41,449 nucleotides of DNA from JAAYUD01 sp041907665 (GTDB lineage: Bacteria; Bacteroidota; Bacteroidia; Bacteroidales; Bacteroidaceae). This document shows positions 8,365-16,586 of the stretch, in pieces. Position 1 is the stretch's first letter; every line of letters begins with the position of its first letter. The translations under genes and the position numbers were made by a program. Below the pieces are notes generated by a model. The model was not told the DNA's origin and did no database searches. It was given only the letters and a program-made list of their open reading frames with translations. The stretch covers positions 1-41,449 of the forward strand of contig JAYRGW010000030.1 of the NCBI GenBank assembly GCA_041907665.1, in the 5' to 3' direction.

Positions 8365-9593
8365 CTTTTCTTCATAATACTGTTCACTACTCGAATAGAC
8401 GAAACAAGTTTGCCTGTTGATGTAAAGATGTCCACGTTCCAAATGTGTGATGAACGTCCCTTATGAACAATGGTTCCTACAGCTCGCACGGTATCTTTTT
8501 CGTGTGCGGATGATATATGATTACCGCTGACTTGCATTCCTACAGCTACTTCGTCAGGTTGGCAGATAGCCATTGAACCTAATCCTGCTACTGTCTCTGC
8601 CAATGCAAGTGTGGCACCTCCATGAAGAATACCATAAGGCTGGCGAGTTCGGTAGTCTACCGGCATAGTCGCTTCTACTCGATTGTCCGATACAAATGTG
8701 TACGTAATGCCCAGGTTGCCCATTAATGTATGCTGGGATTTCTCGTTAAGCTGATCCAACGAGATATCTGCTACGTGTATTTCATTCAAGATGAGCTTTT
8801 CTGCTGCAAGAGCTACGCCTTCATTGTCGTTTGTTTCGGTCGTTATATCGGCACAACGTTTCACCGATTCTAAGGCATTGCCCATTGCTACACCGAGTCC
8901 TGCTGTCTGAATCATTGTCACATCGCAAACACTGTCGCCTATAGCAATTACTTCATCTTTTTCAATGTTGAGTTGCTTCAAAAGGACGCCCAGAGTGTTT
9001 GCTTTATCTATTTGTGGCGGAACAATTTCGAGAAAGTAAGGTTCTGAACGAAAGACATCAAGCGAACCATTCAAACGACGTTTCCAATGTTCTTCTAGAC
9101 TGGTTAAAGCTGTTTCATTGTCGCTTACCAATACACATTTGCAGGGCGAGAAATTTATGACGCTCGAGAATTCGGGTTCATAGACAATTTTCATTTGATT
9201 GAGTACGGCCTCTGATCGAATGTGTGGGTCGTTGGGAGTATCGGTAATAATGGCGTCTTCTTTATAGGTGAAAATAGCAAAGCCGTTCTTGCGTGATTTC
9301 TTTTCAAGGTAAGGCAATAGTTCCGGATTAATGCGCTTCTCGAAGATTACATCATCTGTCTGGGCATCTATAATCTGACAACCGTTGTAAGATAGAATGA
9401 AGCCACCGTAGTTATTTAGTTCCAACTGTCGGGCTATAGACCGTAATCCATAGGTGGGCCTTCCCGAAGCGATGACGATACGCACTCCTGTTTGCTGCAC
9501 ATTGCGTAGCGTATAGAGTGTGCGTTTCGAAATTTCTTTATTGCTGTTTAGCAACGTACCGTCCACATCAATGACCAATAGTTTATATTTCAT
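8361..9593 (-). CDS. HAD-IIB phosphatase fused to hotdog thioesterase, probable DHNA-CoA thioesterase
   Basis: Two complete domains in one 410-residue frame. Residues 1-268 are a Cof-type HAD-IIB hydrolase: DVDGT (D9, D11), IASGRPTYGL, K197, and GDSVCD with D220 and D224. Residues about 275-408 are a PaaI/YdiI-type hotdog thioesterase with HGGATLALAETVAG, in which E333 is the expected catalytic glutamate and HGG 324-326 binds substrate. The gene heads the men operon and overlaps menF by ATGA. DHNA-CoA must be hydrolysed before prenylation, and the YdiI-type domain is the expected MenI activity. The HAD domain's substrate is unknown. The function is inferred from family and context. Confidence 0.85.
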   Translation of the reverse strand: MKYKLLVIDVDGTLLNSNKEISKRTLYTLRNVQQTGVRIVIASGRPTYGLRSIARQLELNNYGGFILSYNGCQIIDAQTDDVIFEKRINPELLPYLEKKSRKNGFAIFTYKEDAIITDTPNDPHIRSEAVLNQMKIVYEPEFSSVINFSPCKCVLVSDNETALTSLEEHWKRRLNGSLDVFRSEPYFLEIVPPQIDKANTLGVLLKQLNIEKDEVIAIGDSVCDVTMIQTAGLGVAMGNALESVKRCADITTETNDNEGVALAAEKLILNEIHVADISLDQLNEKSQHTLMGNLGITYTFVSDNRVEATMPVDYRTRQPYGILHGGATLALAETVAGLGSMAICQPDEVAVGMQVSGNHISSAHEKDTVRAVGTIVHKGRSSHIWNVDIFTSTGKLVSSIRVVNSIMKKR

Positions 9594-9621
9594 AGTTCGG
9601 GAACCATTTTTGTTCTTTCTG

Positions 9622-9629
9622 CAAACTTA
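9622..9629 (-). promoter_or_regulatory. Probable -7 box of the men operon
   Basis: The minus strand reads TAAGTTTG, an exact TAnnTTTG match, 29 bp upstream of the fusion gene start at 9593. No TTTG is visible near -33. It is the only good candidate in the short gap between the esterase terminator and the men operon. Confidence 0.5.
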
Positions 9630-9681
9630 CTAAAAATACCTGATACGTGTGTGAAGTAAACCTATAATTAGTGTTAGAATA

Positions 9682-9736
9682 TAAAAGAAAGAACGCATCA
9701 TCGGATGTGTTTTGCGATGATGCGTTCTTTCTTTTA
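9682..9736. terminator. Perfect 22-bp hairpin terminator after the esterase gene
   Basis: Arms 9682-9703 and 9715-9736 are exact reverse complements (core gaacgcatcatcg) with an 11-nt loop and A/T-rich outer bases giving T tracts in both directions. It begins 11 nt after the esterase stop on the minus strand and insulates it from the men operon promoter. Confidence 0.85.
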
Positions 9737-9747
9737 TTGTAATAATA

Positions 9748-10962
9748 TTATCTGAATATTTCTTGTGCGTAGTGGGTGAGGTAGATTCTCCAGTTGCGCC
9801 AGATATGTCCACCATCTGTTTCCATATATTCGTACTTGTAGCTGTGTTTATTCAGATATTCTCGATAGTCTGCATTGGTCTTATATAGGAAATCAGTATT
9901 GCCTATCCCAATGAAATACAATCTGGGCTTTGCATTGAACTGTTTAGCTAATTGGGCGTTGAATTGTTTATCTTTTTGCATTTTTTGTATATCGGAACTT
10001 TGAGGGTCGCTACCTTTCATGAAGATTGCGGCAGAGAAGAGCCCTACATAGTCGAACATATTCGGATAACGTTTGGAAATGGCGAAAGAATGTCCACCAC
10101 CCATTGATAAACCGCAGATGGCCCGATTGGACTTACCTTTTAATACATGGTAGTTCTGTTCTATATAGTTTACGATATCAGGGAAACTCTCTTCCATGGA
10201 TGCTGTCTCTTTAGATGCTCCATCGCCTTTGAATATTGGTTTGTACATGCCTTTAGACCATGCGCCAGGAGCTGCCTGGTAGTCTAAGTTGCCGTTTGGC
10301 ATCACTACAATCATAGGCTTGGCCTTTCCGCAAGCTATCAGATTATCCATTATTTGGGCGGCACAACCTAGAGTGGTCCATGCATCTTCGTCACCACCGG
10401 CTCCATGCAATAGATAAAGCACGGGGTACTTTTTGCCTTTGTCGTATCCAGCAGGTGTATAAACTGTCATACGCCGGCGCATTTTCAGTGTGGGGCTCTC
10501 GTACCATACTTTTGATATATTACCATGAGGTACTTCATTCACTCTATAAAGATAGCCTTTGTCACCACGATCTTTTGTAATGATGAAAATATTGGTATAG
10601 GTTGCAATGTCACGATTTATATAGATGTTGGACGGATCCAAATAGTCCATACCATTGACCTTGAATTTGTAGCTGTATAGTTCTGCAGAAAGAGGTCTTG
10701 AGGTATATGTCCACACCCCGTTGCTTTCTTCTTGGAGTTCTGCCATGCCTTCTGATTCATCACCATCTTTTATGATTTTAGGCAAGAAATCGCCGGTGAT
10801 TTCAACCTTAATGGCTTTAGGAGCGAATAGTTTGAATGTGACACTTCCATCTGCATTAATGATTGGAGAATTGATGTTGTTGCTGTCGAACAATGCTTCT
10901 TGTGCAAAGGCCGTTATAGTACAAAAAGTAAATAAACAGAAAAAGATAAATTTATTTTTCAT
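9748..10962 (-). CDS. Secreted CE1-type esterase with N-terminal CBM48/E-set domain
   Basis: An exported alpha/beta-hydrolase of the feruloyl/acetyl-xylan esterase (CE1, enterochelin-esterase-like) group. It has 404 residues. The signal peptide is residues 1-20, ending ..ITAFA before Q21. An immunoglobulin-like E-set domain (about 35-135, with VTFKLFAPKAIKVEITGDF) precedes the hydrolase domain (about 150-404). The nucleophile is S286 in GLSMGG, preceded by YLLHGAGGDEDAW. D357 and H386 (DGGHIW) are the likely remaining triad members. Family knowledge suggests removal of feruloyl or acetyl groups from plant xylan. No polysaccharide-utilisation genes adjoin it, so the substrate is unproven. Confidence 0.88.
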   Translation of the reverse strand: MKNKFIFFCLFTFCTITAFAQEALFDSNNINSPIINADGSVTFKLFAPKAIKVEITGDFLPKIIKDGDESEGMAELQEESNGVWTYTSRPLSAELYSYKFKVNGMDYLDPSNIYINRDIATYTNIFIITKDRGDKGYLYRVNEVPHGNISKVWYESPTLKMRRRMTVYTPAGYDKGKKYPVLYLLHGAGGDEDAWTTLGCAAQIMDNLIACGKAKPMIVVMPNGNLDYQAAPGAWSKGMYKPIFKGDGASKETASMEESFPDIVNYIEQNYHVLKGKSNRAICGLSMGGGHSFAISKRYPNMFDYVGLFSAAIFMKGSDPQSSDIQKMQKDKQFNAQLAKQFNAKPRLYFIGIGNTDFLYKTNADYREYLNKHSYKYEYMETDGGHIWRNWRIYLTHYAQEIFR

Positions 10963-11005
10963 GTTGCCAAATTTAGTGAGTTAAATAGAAATCTTTGTAT
11001 ATGCG

Positions 11006-11013
11006 CAAAGATA
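11006..11013 (-). promoter_or_regulatory. Probable -7 box of the esterase gene
   Basis: The minus strand reads TATCTTTG, an exact TAnnTTTG match, about 44 bp upstream of the esterase start at 10962. The box forms a short inverted repeat with 10991-10997 (atctttg). No -33 TTTG was found. Confidence 0.45.
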
Positions 11014-11069
11014 TACTATTCGTTATGAACAGAGCTTAAAAAAATGGTACAATAATTTTGTTTTTTTGC

Positions 11070-11528
11070 TCAGAAAGTCCAATTATTCATCATTTCGGCG
11101 AGCTTCTCCAATTGGTTTGCATCAGTTTCGTCAAAAGTATTCAAATGTTCACTGTCTATGTCTATCACTCCGATTACTTGATTGTTTTGTTTGATGGGCA
11201 CAACGATTTCCGAACGCGAAAGAGAACTGCATGCGATATGTCCCGGAAACTCTTCGACGTCGGGTACTATGATGGTACGTTGTTCCTTCCATGAAGTGCC
11301 GCATACTCCTTTGCCAAATCCGATACGCGTACAAGCGACAGGCCCCTGAAACGGACCGAGTACTAACTCTTTGTCGTGTACCAAGTAAAATCCTGTCCAC
11401 CAAAAGTGGAAGGTCTCGTTAAGCAATGCCGAGAGGTTCGCCATATTGGCTACAACATTTGTTTCTCCCTCTATTAGAGCCTGAGCTTGTTTCAGCAACA
11501 GTGCATATTTTTCTTCTTTTGTTGTCAT
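11070..11528 (-). CDS. msrC: Free methionine-(R)-sulfoxide reductase (GAF domain, fRMsr)
   Basis: Reduces free methionine-R-sulfoxide, a cytosolic oxidative-damage repair reaction. It has 152 residues, all one GAF domain, from the start M-T-T-K-E-E-K-Y. The longer in-frame ATG at 11585 would run into the upstream gene, whose stop is only 4 nt before the chosen start. Three cysteines, C66, C76 and C100, have the 10- and 24-residue spacing of the catalytic and resolving cysteines of fRMsr enzymes, in the contexts ACTRIGFGKGVCGTSW and GHIACSS. The WWTGFYL block is also typical. Co-transcription with the pantothenate kinase gene is likely. Confidence 0.92.
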   Translation of the reverse strand: MTTKEEKYALLLKQAQALIEGETNVVANMANLSALLNETFHFWWTGFYLVHDKELVLGPFQGPVACTRIGFGKGVCGTSWKEQRTIIVPDVEEFPGHIACSSLSRSEIVVPIKQNNQVIGVIDIDSEHLNTFDETDANQLEKLAEMMNNWTF

Positions 11529-11532
11529 TTGG

Positions 11533-12357
11533 TTACTCTGTTCGGAATGCCAATGCAGCACCGATAGCGGTTCTGAATTCTGCATGTTGTGGTATATGAA
11601 ATCTTACACCATAAATACGTTCCATGAAAGGAAAAATGTCTTTACATTGCGGGATCTTTGTCAGATTGCCGATGAGCACAAAATCTTTGATGTTTGAATT
11701 AAGTGTCGATAGCACAGCAGACGAACCGATACTTTGCAATACCATATATATAAGTCCTAATGCAATGTCTTCTTCCGAAGCATTACTGTTGTCTATCTTG
11801 CCAAACAGAGAGGCCGTGGCGTCAAGGGGCAACCCTTCCAAGTCGTGCTTACAAATATCTCTTATTTGCAAATTTATATTTGCAATATTGCCATGGTTAG
11901 CTAATTCGCATATTTTTTTGAAATCTCTTGTTTTCAGTAATAATAGAGCGAGCCCTTGTAGAGTACCACCACCGATACTGATGCCACCGATATGTTTAAT
12001 ACTGTCGCCTTCTACCCTTACATAAGAGGTCCCGGTACCCATGCTTACTACCATTAAGTCTTTCAGGTTGGTATTATAGCGTGCACCTAGTCCGTCGGAC
12101 AGAAATTCATCTGCTTTCATAGTAGGCAGCCCGTAGAGCGGTCCTTCGATGTAGGCACTTCCTACGCCTGTTATCATCACTTGTTGGATGTCTGACAAAT
12201 CAAATCCATTGTCGTATATGTATTTGCCGAATGCCCCGAATAATGAAGTTACAGGGTCGGTTGCTGTAATAAACATCGGCGACTGGATGTTGCCATTATT
12301 GAGCCCTACTATTTTAGTGGTGCTCCCACCTACATCAATGCCTATAATTAATCCCAT
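11533..12357 (-). CDS. coaW: Type II pantothenate kinase
   Basis: ATP-dependent phosphorylation of pantothenate, the first step of coenzyme A synthesis. It belongs to the eukaryotic-like (Fumble/staphylococcal) PanK-II family. It has 274 residues from M-G-L-I-I-G-I-D at 12357. The longer in-frame start (12402) overlaps the probable promoter region and adds residues unlike the family. Motifs are the N-terminal phosphate loop IGIDVGGSTTKIV, the mid-protein MVVSMGTGTSYV and a glycine-rich IGGISIGGGTLQGL. The C-terminal DFVLIGNLTKIP and RTAIGAALAF complete the ASKHA fold. It is followed after 4 nt by the fRMsr gene. Which other CoaA-type enzyme the genome carries cannot be seen here. Confidence 0.9.
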   Translation of the reverse strand: MGLIIGIDVGGSTTKIVGLNNGNIQSPMFITATDPVTSLFGAFGKYIYDNGFDLSDIQQVMITGVGSAYIEGPLYGLPTMKADEFLSDGLGARYNTNLKDLMVVSMGTGTSYVRVEGDSIKHIGGISIGGGTLQGLALLLLKTRDFKKICELANHGNIANINLQIRDICKHDLEGLPLDATASLFGKIDNSNASEEDIALGLIYMVLQSIGSSAVLSTLNSNIKDFVLIGNLTKIPQCKDIFPFMERIYGVRFHIPQHAEFRTAIGAALAFRTE

Positions 12358-12388
12358 TTTTCTATCAATTACTAATAAAAGGACGCTC

Positions 12389-12420
12389 CAAAGGTAGTAC
12401 ATGCCTTATTAATCACCAAA
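12389..12420 (-). promoter_or_regulatory. Promoter of coaW-msrC
   Basis: On the minus strand TTTG (12420-12417) is followed after 20 nt by TACCTTTG (12396-12389), an exact match to the Bacteroidetes -33/-7 pair. The transcript would start near 12382, about 25 nt before the chosen coaW ATG at 12357, and downstream of the rejected longer start. Confidence 0.7.
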
Positions 12421-12592
12421 TAAATGATGAATTATTAGCAGAGTGACAAAGCAGTTTCTCGAACTAATTAATCTAATAGATTGTTACTTATTAATAATAA
12501 CTGTACATTTTAAGAGAAAAATATGTAACTTGCACACAAAATAAAAATGTAATGACATGAATTCAATTGAAACAAATTTAAAATCATCGATT

Positions 12593-13483
12593 ATGAAACG
12601 TTATGTATTTGTGTTGTCGCTTCTGGTAATCGGTTTGTCATTTACCGGATGCGTGAGTAAGAAGCAATTCACGGGTCTGCAATCCGACTATAGTAAACTA
12701 AAAGCAGACAATGGAGACTTAATGAAATCTTATCAGGATGCTCAAATTAAGTTAGCCGAAAGTGAAGCTAAAGTAAAGAGCTTGGAAGATCGTCTGGCCG
12801 AAGCTCGTCGTAATAATCAAGAGTTGCGTGCATCTTATGCTGCCTTGCAAGGTTCGCTCGATAAAAGTTTGTCACAAAATTCACAGGGTAATATCAACAT
12901 CTCTAAGTTAGTTGATGAAATCAATGCTTCGAATAAATTCATCAAACAGTTGGTAGAAACCAAGAGCAAATCTGATTCGCTCAATATGGTTATCACAGCC
13001 AATCTGACTCGTTCATTGAGTACAGACGAACTGAAAGAGGTAGATGTTAAAGTGCTGAAAGGTGTTGTCTATATTTCGTTGGCTGATAATATGCTTTACA
13101 AGTCAGGTAGTTATGAAATTAACGAGAGAGCTGGCGAGACGTTGAGCAAGATTGCTAAGATTATAAAAGATTATAAAGACTATGATGTGCTCATTGAAGG
13201 TAATACCGATAATGTACCTATCTCTCGTCCGAATATCCGTAATAACTGGGATTTGAGTTCTTTGCGTGCTTCATCTGTTGTTCAGGCTTTGCAGAATCAA
13301 TATAGTGTAGATCCTAAACGTTTGACAGCTGCCGGACGTGGCGAATACAATCCTATTGCTACCAATTCTACTGAAATAGGTAAGCAACGCAATCGTCGTA
13401 CGCAAATTATTATTACTCCTAAGCTCGATCAGTTCATGGACCTTTTGGATAAGGCACCTGATTCTGAAACAAGTAATAAATAG
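12593..13483 (+). CDS. OmpA-family lipoprotein with coiled coil
   Basis: An envelope protein predicted to bind peptidoglycan. It has 296 residues from M-K-R-Y-V-F-V. The upstream in-frame ATG at 12557 would put 12 polar residues before the signal peptide and was rejected. The lipobox is SFTGC with lipidated C20. Residues about 25-125 are a heptad-rich coiled coil (alternating K, L, E, A). The C-terminal OmpA domain (about 175-285) has the peptidoglycan motif NTDN followed by NNWDLSSLRA, and RGEYNPIATN. The length and layout match conserved Bacteroidales OmpA lipoproteins upstream of eno. It probably tethers the outer membrane to the wall. Confidence 0.92.
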   Translation: MKRYVFVLSLLVIGLSFTGCVSKKQFTGLQSDYSKLKADNGDLMKSYQDAQIKLAESEAKVKSLEDRLAEARRNNQELRASYAALQGSLDKSLSQNSQGNINISKLVDEINASNKFIKQLVETKSKSDSLNMVITANLTRSLSTDELKEVDVKVLKGVVYISLADNMLYKSGSYEINERAGETLSKIAKIIKDYKDYDVLIEGNTDNVPISRPNIRNNWDLSSLRASSVVQALQNQYSVDPKRLTAAGRGEYNPIATNSTEIGKQRNRRTQIIITPKLDQFMDLLDKAPDSETSNK

Positions 13484-13517
13484 TAATATAGTATATCGTA
13501 TTTGGTACAAATAGTAC

Positions 13518-13526
13518 AGAAAGGAG
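13518..13526 (+). promoter_or_regulatory. Strong Shine-Dalgarno of enolase
   Basis: AGAAAGGAG is complementary over nine bases to the universal 3' end of 16S rRNA and sits 6 nt before the eno ATG. Bacteroidetes start sites generally lack such pairing, so this marks a well-translated gene and fixes the start. Confidence 0.75.
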
Positions 13527-13532
13527 ATAATT

Positions 13533-14813
13533 ATGATAATTGAAAAAGTTCATGCTAGAGAAATTCTCGATTCTCGGGGGAATCCTACTATCGAGGTGGA
13601 AGTTACATTGGAGTGTGGTGTTATAGGTCGTGCTTCTGTTCCATCAGGAGCTTCGACGGGAGAGAATGAAGCACTTGAATTGCGTGATGGCGACAAAAAA
13701 CGCTATGGAGGCAAGGGTGTGCTCAAGGCTGTGGCTAATGTTAATGAGAAGATTGCTCCTGTAATTGTAGGTATGTCCGTGCTCGAACAACGGGCTATCG
13801 ATATGGCTATGATTAAACTCGACGGTACTAAAACGAAATCCAATTTAGGCGCTAATGCCATATTGGGTGTTTCGCTCGCTGTAGCTCATGCTGCTGCCAA
13901 CTATCTCGATATTCCTCTTTACCGTTATATTGGTGGTACGAATACCTATGTGTTGCCTGTCCCGATGATGAATATCATCAATGGTGGTGCCCATAGTGAT
14001 GCTCCTATCGCTTTTCAGGAATTTATGATCCGTCCAGTAGGTGCTCCTTCATTTCGCGAAGGACTCCGAATGGGAGCTGAAGTATTTCATGCTCTTAAGA
14101 AAGTGCTCAAAGATCGTGGTTTAAGTACTGCTGTAGGCGATGAAGGTGGTTTTGCTCCTAATCTGAATGGTACTGAAGATGCTGTAGAATGTATACTGAA
14201 AGCTATTGAAGCTGCCGGATACAAACCGGGAACGGATGTTGTAATTGGTATGGATTGTGCTTCGAGCGAGTACTACAAAAATGGGGTATACGATTACTCT
14301 ATCTTTGAAGGTGAAAAGGGAAAGAAACGTACTTCTGATCAGCAGATAGACTATTTGGAAGAACTTCTTAATAAATATCCTATCGACAGTATCGAGGATG
14401 GTATGGCCGAGAACGATTGGGAAGGTTGGAAGAAACTGACCGATCGATTGGGAAGCCGTTGCCAATTGGTGGGCGATGATTTGTTCGTTACCAATGTAGA
14501 TTTTCTTTCCAGAGGAATAAAAGAAGGTTGTGCCAATGCTATCTTGATAAAAGTTAATCAAATAGGTTCGCTCAGCGAAACTCTTGATGCTATTGAGATG
14601 GCTCATCGCCATGGATACAATACCGTAACTTCTCATCGCTCAGGCGAAACAGAAGATACTACCATTGCCGATATTGCTGTAGCAACCAACTCCGGTCAAA
14701 TAAAGACGGGCTCTATGAGTCGTACCGATCGTCTTGCCAAATATAATCAATTGCTTCGTATCGAAGAGGAATTGGGTGACAAGGCTGTATACGGGTTTAA
14801 AAAACTCAGATAG
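13533..14813 (+). CDS. eno: Enolase
   Basis: Interconverts 2-phosphoglycerate and phosphoenolpyruvate in glycolysis and gluconeogenesis. It has 426 residues, full length. Motifs are HAREILDSRGNPTIEVEV at the N-terminus, PSGASTGENEALELRDGD (flexible loop), GDEGGFAPNL with a catalytic glutamate, the Mg ligands in GMDCASSEYY, SIEDGM and VGDDLFVTN, the catalytic lysine in ILIKVNQIGSLSE and SHRSGETEDTTIAD. The start is fixed by the strong ribosome binding site at 13518-13526. It follows the OmpA lipoprotein gene by 49 nt and ends before a hairpin terminator at 14841. No anomaly was seen. Confidence 0.98.
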   Translation: MIIEKVHAREILDSRGNPTIEVEVTLECGVIGRASVPSGASTGENEALELRDGDKKRYGGKGVLKAVANVNEKIAPVIVGMSVLEQRAIDMAMIKLDGTKTKSNLGANAILGVSLAVAHAAANYLDIPLYRYIGGTNTYVLPVPMMNIINGGAHSDAPIAFQEFMIRPVGAPSFREGLRMGAEVFHALKKVLKDRGLSTAVGDEGGFAPNLNGTEDAVECILKAIEAAGYKPGTDVVIGMDCASSEYYKNGVYDYSIFEGEKGKKRTSDQQIDYLEELLNKYPIDSIEDGMAENDWEGWKKLTDRLGSRCQLVGDDLFVTNVDFLSRGIKEGCANAILIKVNQIGSLSETLDAIEMAHRHGYNTVTSHRSGETEDTTIADIAVATNSGQIKTGSMSRTDRLAKYNQLLRIEEELGDKAVYGFKKLR

Positions 14814-14840
14814 TTCTGTTTAAATATTTAAATTATTTTG

Positions 14841-14879
14841 ATATCCCGGCAGGTAGTTTATCTGTTGGGATATTTTTTT
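14841..14879 (+). terminator. Intrinsic terminator of eno
   Basis: Stem atatcccggcag (14841-14852) pairs with ctgttgggatat (14862-14873) over 12 positions with two G-U pairs, followed by a run of T to 14879. It lies 28 nt after the eno stop. Confidence 0.85.
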
Positions 14880-14974
14880 ATATGAAACTCTCTTTTGAGG
14901 CTTTTATGTCCATTATTTACTCAGACAACTTCTGCTTTTTGAATTAATTTTCTGCTGAATAAATAAAAATAGGT

Positions 14975-14982
14975 TATCTTTG
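14975..14982 (+). promoter_or_regulatory. Probable -7 box of the DUF4886-thioredoxin gene
   Basis: TATCTTTG, an exact TAnnTTTG match, 28 bp before the ATG at 15011. A weak TTTTC lies near the expected -33 position. Confidence 0.5.
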
Positions 14983-15010
14983 TCATACGTAAAACCAAAA
15001 TAGTGCAGTC

Positions 15011-16519
15011 ATGATGAAACACAAATGCATTCAAAGTATTATTTGCTGCTTTGTATTATTGCTTTTCATGTCTCCCATACAAGCGAAACATGTACTTAAA
15101 GTGTTGGCAATCGGTAATAGCTTTTCCGTTGATGCCGTTGAACAGAATTTATACGAGTTGGCTGCTGCTGCGGGCGATAGTCTTGTAATAGGCAATGCTT
15201 ATATAGGTGGTTGTTCTATCGACAGGCATTGGAGTAATGCCCAATCTCAGAAAGCTGAATATTCTTATCGTAAAGTAATAGGTGGTGTCGTGAACACGGA
15301 AGAGAATCGTTGTTTGGACGATATCGTCAAAGACGAACCTTGGGATATTATTACACTTCAGCAGGCCAGTCCATTGTCGGGCGACTACTCGTCGTATATC
15401 CATCTAGCCGATCTAATGAATTATGTGCGTCGTACAGTTGTAAATCCAGCTTTCAAATTTGCTTTTCACATGACTTGGGCTTATGCTCGTAATGCTACTC
15501 ATCCGGGTTTTGTTACATACGGCAAGAATCAGGTGAAAATGTATCAGGCTATTCTGCAAGCCGTTCATCAAGCTACCGCAGACAACCATATCGATCGGGT
15601 GATACCTTCGGGCATTGCTATTCAACGAGCTCGTGCCGTATTGGGCGATACTCTCAATCGTGACGGTTATCATCTTTCGTATACGGTCGGCAGGTATACT
15701 GCTGCTTGTACTTGGTGCGAGTTCCTTACCGGTAAGTCGGTAGTAGGAAATACATATCGCCCTTCTTCTGTCTCTGCTACAGATGCGATGGTAGCTCAGT
15801 ATGCTGCTCATCAAGCGATGGAAACGATATCGGATACCACGTTGGTTAATCCTAAGTTTTTTGTTGACGGGGCGTTTTACGAAGAATTTCCTATTACAGC
15901 CGAGCATGATAAGTCTTATTTATTATCCGGTAAAGATGGGAAAATACTTTTCTATTGTAAGAATGTGCAACTTCCAGATAGCGATAAATTATATGCGGTT
16001 CCCGATTTTAAGGTGAAGGATATTTCTGAACTTTTGGATATGATTCGGCATTCGGACGGAACCCATGTAGCAAACATGAAAGATTCCAGTAGTAGCTATA
16101 CCTACTTGATTAGTCAACAAATGGCTCCTTTCAAGGTTGTAGATTGGAAAAAAGAAACGTTTACAAATAAAAAGACGCTTACACGTCCATTGGTCCTTAA
16201 TTTCTGGTATACCGGTTGTGGCCCTTGTATTCGTGAAATGCCGTTGATAAGCACTTGGATGGATATCTGTCCGAATGCAACCTACTTGGCTGTGACATGG
16301 AATAAGGCCGATGAGATTCGCAATATTGTGGAACGTCGCCATTTTCGTTTTCATCAGATAACGGACGATCACTCTTTGTCCAGAATGTTTAACGTACAAT
16401 CTACGCCTACTACTGTATTGATAGACAAACAAGGCGTGATTCGTTATATCATGGAAGGTACTAGTCAGCAAAAGCGTGACTTGCTGCTTGCCCAATTAGT
16501 GAAATTGTACAAAGAGTAG
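15011..16519 (+). CDS. Secreted DUF4886 (SGNH-like) protein fused to a TlpA-type thioredoxin domain
   Basis: An exported two-domain protein of 502 residues. The signal peptide is residues 1-25 (hydrophobic 8-20, ending IQA). Residues 28-275 are DUF4886, an SGNH-hydrolase relative, with VLAIGNSFS (candidate nucleophile S37), ITLQQAS, and the D-x-x-H pair D218/H221 in RDGYHLS. Residues about 280-370 form a linker with strand-rich content and no family I recognise. Residues about 372-502 are a thioredoxin fold with FWYTGCGPC (C403/C406) and the cis-proline region QSTPTTVLID, like TlpA/ResA redox proteins. The usual partners of neither domain adjoin it. The fusion suggests an envelope hydrolase coupled to thiol redox, which is inference. 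Confidence 0.85.
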   Translation: MMKHKCIQSIICCFVLLLFMSPIQAKHVLKVLAIGNSFSVDAVEQNLYELAAAAGDSLVIGNAYIGGCSIDRHWSNAQSQKAEYSYRKVIGGVVNTEENRCLDDIVKDEPWDIITLQQASPLSGDYSSYIHLADLMNYVRRTVVNPAFKFAFHMTWAYARNATHPGFVTYGKNQVKMYQAILQAVHQATADNHIDRVIPSGIAIQRARAVLGDTLNRDGYHLSYTVGRYTAACTWCEFLTGKSVVGNTYRPSSVSATDAMVAQYAAHQAMETISDTTLVNPKFFVDGAFYEEFPITAEHDKSYLLSGKDGKILFYCKNVQLPDSDKLYAVPDFKVKDISELLDMIRHSDGTHVANMKDSSSSYTYLISQQMAPFKVVDWKKETFTNKKTLTRPLVLNFWYTGCGPCIREMPLISTWMDICPNATYLAVTWNKADEIRNIVERRHFRFHQITDDHSLSRMFNVQSTPTTVLIDKQGVIRYIMEGTSQQKRDLLLAQLVKLYKE

Positions 16520-16537
16520 GCGAGTCGTTCTAAAATG

Positions 16538-16582
16538 AAAGCCGAAAGTCTTTATTGTTGAGCAATAAAGACTTTCGGCTTT
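16538..16582. terminator. Bidirectional hairpin terminator between convergent genes
   Basis: Arms 16538-16557 and 16563-16582 are exact 20-bp reverse complements (core gccgaaagtctttattg) with a 5-nt loop and T-rich flanks. It lies 18 nt after the DUF4886 fusion stop and 4 nt beyond the stop of the convergent membrane protein gene. Confidence 0.9.
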
Positions 16583-16586
16583 TATT

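Noticed and set aside
14121..14636. 171-codon minus-strand frame inside eno
   Set aside because: Fully antisense to a complete enolase, without family features; a shadow of its codon bias.
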